This document shows positions 62,701 to 64,000 of a stretch of 64,000 nt of DNA, piece by piece; the stretch's first letter is position 1, and each line of letters begins with the position of its first letter. Source of the DNA: Colletes latitarsis (taxonomy: Eukaryota > Arthropoda > Insecta > Hymenoptera > Colletidae); the NCBI RefSeq assembly GCF_051014445.1, contig NC_135137.1:29513501-29577500 (forward strand), written 5' to 3'. Position numbers and translations under genes: made by a program. Under the pieces are notes generated by a model. It saw only the letters and a list, made by a program, of their open reading frames with translations. It was not told the origin of the DNA and ran no database searches.

Positions 62701-62963
62701 CTCGACGAAATCCGGATCCAAACGGTAGGCGTCAACGCGCGGTAAACAAACCAGGCTGATGCTAACACTGTTTTGTAACAGAGATTATAAGAATCGCGAC
62801 CAACTCTTGTGGCGTACCGATAGGAACTAAAACTCAATCACGATCGTGATTTGCTGCCCGCGAGCCTGGCTCGTGATGTTTACATTTGGGCCGACCTTCT
62901 GTTCGTAAATCTGGCTCGTGAAATTCTTGTTTGAGCCAAAATCCTCATCACGAGTCAGACTCG
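62701..62963. mobile_element. Possible TTAA-flanked element with internal short repeats
   Basis: TTAA occurs at 62697-62700 and 62964-62967. Inside, the words (A/C)TGGCTCGTGA recur near 62868 and 62911, and inverted as TCACGAGTCAGACTCG at the right end. The two ends (CTCGACG and, inverted, CGAGTCT) match poorly, so this is tentative. Confidence 0.3.
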
Positions 62964-63390
62964 TTAAAGTACGGGAATGGGTTAATATGTTAATATACGA
63001 ATGGATATAAATGGATTATAAAATGGTGCCAACAAAACTGAAGTTTTATGAAAATGTGAGAAAAGAGTAGTGTTTTTATAAGACGAATCGTAGGCAAAAT
63101 AAAATTCCAGTTGCATCATAACGCGTCGCCTTGATAAACCATCCGTGATCAAACGAACAATCGATTAATGCGAAAATCGCTCTCACGACGACTCGACTCC
63201 CACACGAGCTAGTGGACCGTGCCTCGAGGATTCTCGAATCGATCTTGCGCGAAGAAAAGCGAGTCTGGTATCCGATATCGAGTCGTTGCGAAGGATATAC
63301 GAGATATGATGACTCTTAACCGTGAACCGATCGGAACGTCAAGATCGGTCTCTGAGGCCGCATCACTTTCACCATTTTCTGGTGCAAATG

Positions 63391-63995
63391 GGAATCCTCC
63401 ATCTAATGTTCTCGTTCCATTCGTTTCAAGCAAGATTCTTTCTTTTAAAATACAATTTGAAAATTCATGGATCGTAATATTCGATTAAATATAAAACTAA
63501 TTAGAATATATTTTAATATAGTCTCGGTGGACAGAAAATAATTTTGACCACCTTTAAAATTTAAATACTTTTCCTAATTTAAAATAGGAACTCTGTATTT
63601 AATGTTCTCGTACGATTCGTTTCAAACAAACTTCTTTCTTTTAAATACAGTTTTAAAATTCACAGTTCATAATATTCATTATTATCATTAATATTCATTA
63701 ATATTCATTATTATCATTAAAATTAACTAAAATTTGTTTTATTATAGTCTCGGTGAATAGAAAATAATTTTGACCACATTAAAATTTAAATACTTTTTCT
63801 AATTTAAAATGGAAATCCTCCATCTAATGTTCTCGTTCGATTCGTTTCAAGCAAGCTTCGTTCTTCTAAAATACAATTTGAAAATTCATAGTTCGTAATA
63901 TTCACTTAAATATAAAATTAGCTAGAATATATTTTAATATAATCTCGGTGGACAGAATATAATTTTGACCGCCTTTAAAATTTAAATACTTTTTC
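63391..63995. repeat. Tandem repeat of about 196-223 bp, three copies, running off the window
   Basis: Copies start at about 63391, 63587 and 63810 with CTAATGTTCTCGTT-like words, and share TTCTTTCTTTTAAAATACA, ATAGTCTCGGTG and AAAATAATTTTGACCAC. The last copy reaches the end of the window, so the array may continue. Confidence 0.8.
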
Positions 63996-64000
63996 CAGCT

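Noticed and set aside
1..64000. CRISPR arrays, tRNA, rRNA or well-known insect microRNAs
   Set aside because: No regular short repeat-spacer pattern, no tRNA box pair and no familiar microRNA sequence was seen by eye; the tandem arrays have diverged units without unique spacers.

Overview
This is nuclear DNA from an animal, very probably an insect and perhaps a hymenopteran. It is strongly AT-rich, almost all non-coding, and crowded with short DNA transposons. Its one convincing gene has small exons, GT-AG introns and introns up to about 16 kb. There are no operons, ribosome-binding sites or dense reading frames. The order-level guess rests on remembered resemblance of the transposon families and was not checked.

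The gene lies on the minus strand. Five coding exons (41226-41333, 40874-41038, 38384-38481, 22511-22670, 14129-14373) join with matching reading phase and good splice signals. Together they encode the last 257 residues of a four-pass membrane protein of the PMP22/EMP/claudin type. Visible parts are an extracellular loop with the G-x-W-x-x-C...C signature, transmembrane segments 2-4, and a Ser/Gly-rich basic tail ending in a class I PDZ ligand (-STEV). The 5' exon with the first membrane segment was not found, so the gene is open at its 5' side. A separate exon with its own ATG (30215-30301, 29 codons) lies in the largest intron. It ends in the phase needed to splice to the TM4 exon, which predicts a short one-pass isoform.

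Layout. 1-0.85 kb: GC-richer DNA of unknown role. 1.1-5.4 kb: a large foldback structure, with two inverted arms of tandem repeats (about 1.9-3.3 and 4.0-5.15 kb) around a 78-bp satellite; TTAA-flanked, piggyBac-like ends lie outside it. 5.4-14.1 kb: gene-poor DNA with one TA-flanked miniature transposon and a decayed 0.68-kb element. 14.1-41.3 kb: the gene, whose introns hold tandem repeats, a 948-bp hAT-type element, a second TA-flanked transposon, a TTAA-flanked MITE, a decayed transposase and one copy of a larger repeat (35.4-37.0 kb). 41.3-64 kb: upstream sequence with the second copy of that repeat carrying a nested insertion (45.1-46.2 kb), a 77-bp satellite beside a GC-rich MITE (48.2-48.9 kb), the third TA-flanked transposon (53.9-55.2 kb), many local duplications, and weak exon or small-ORF candidates near 61.5 and 62.2 kb.

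The strongest points are the tetraspan gene with its phase-compatible alternative first exon and the giant foldback array. No CRISPR, tRNA, rRNA or recognisable microRNA was seen. The remaining reading frames are short and look like chance frames.
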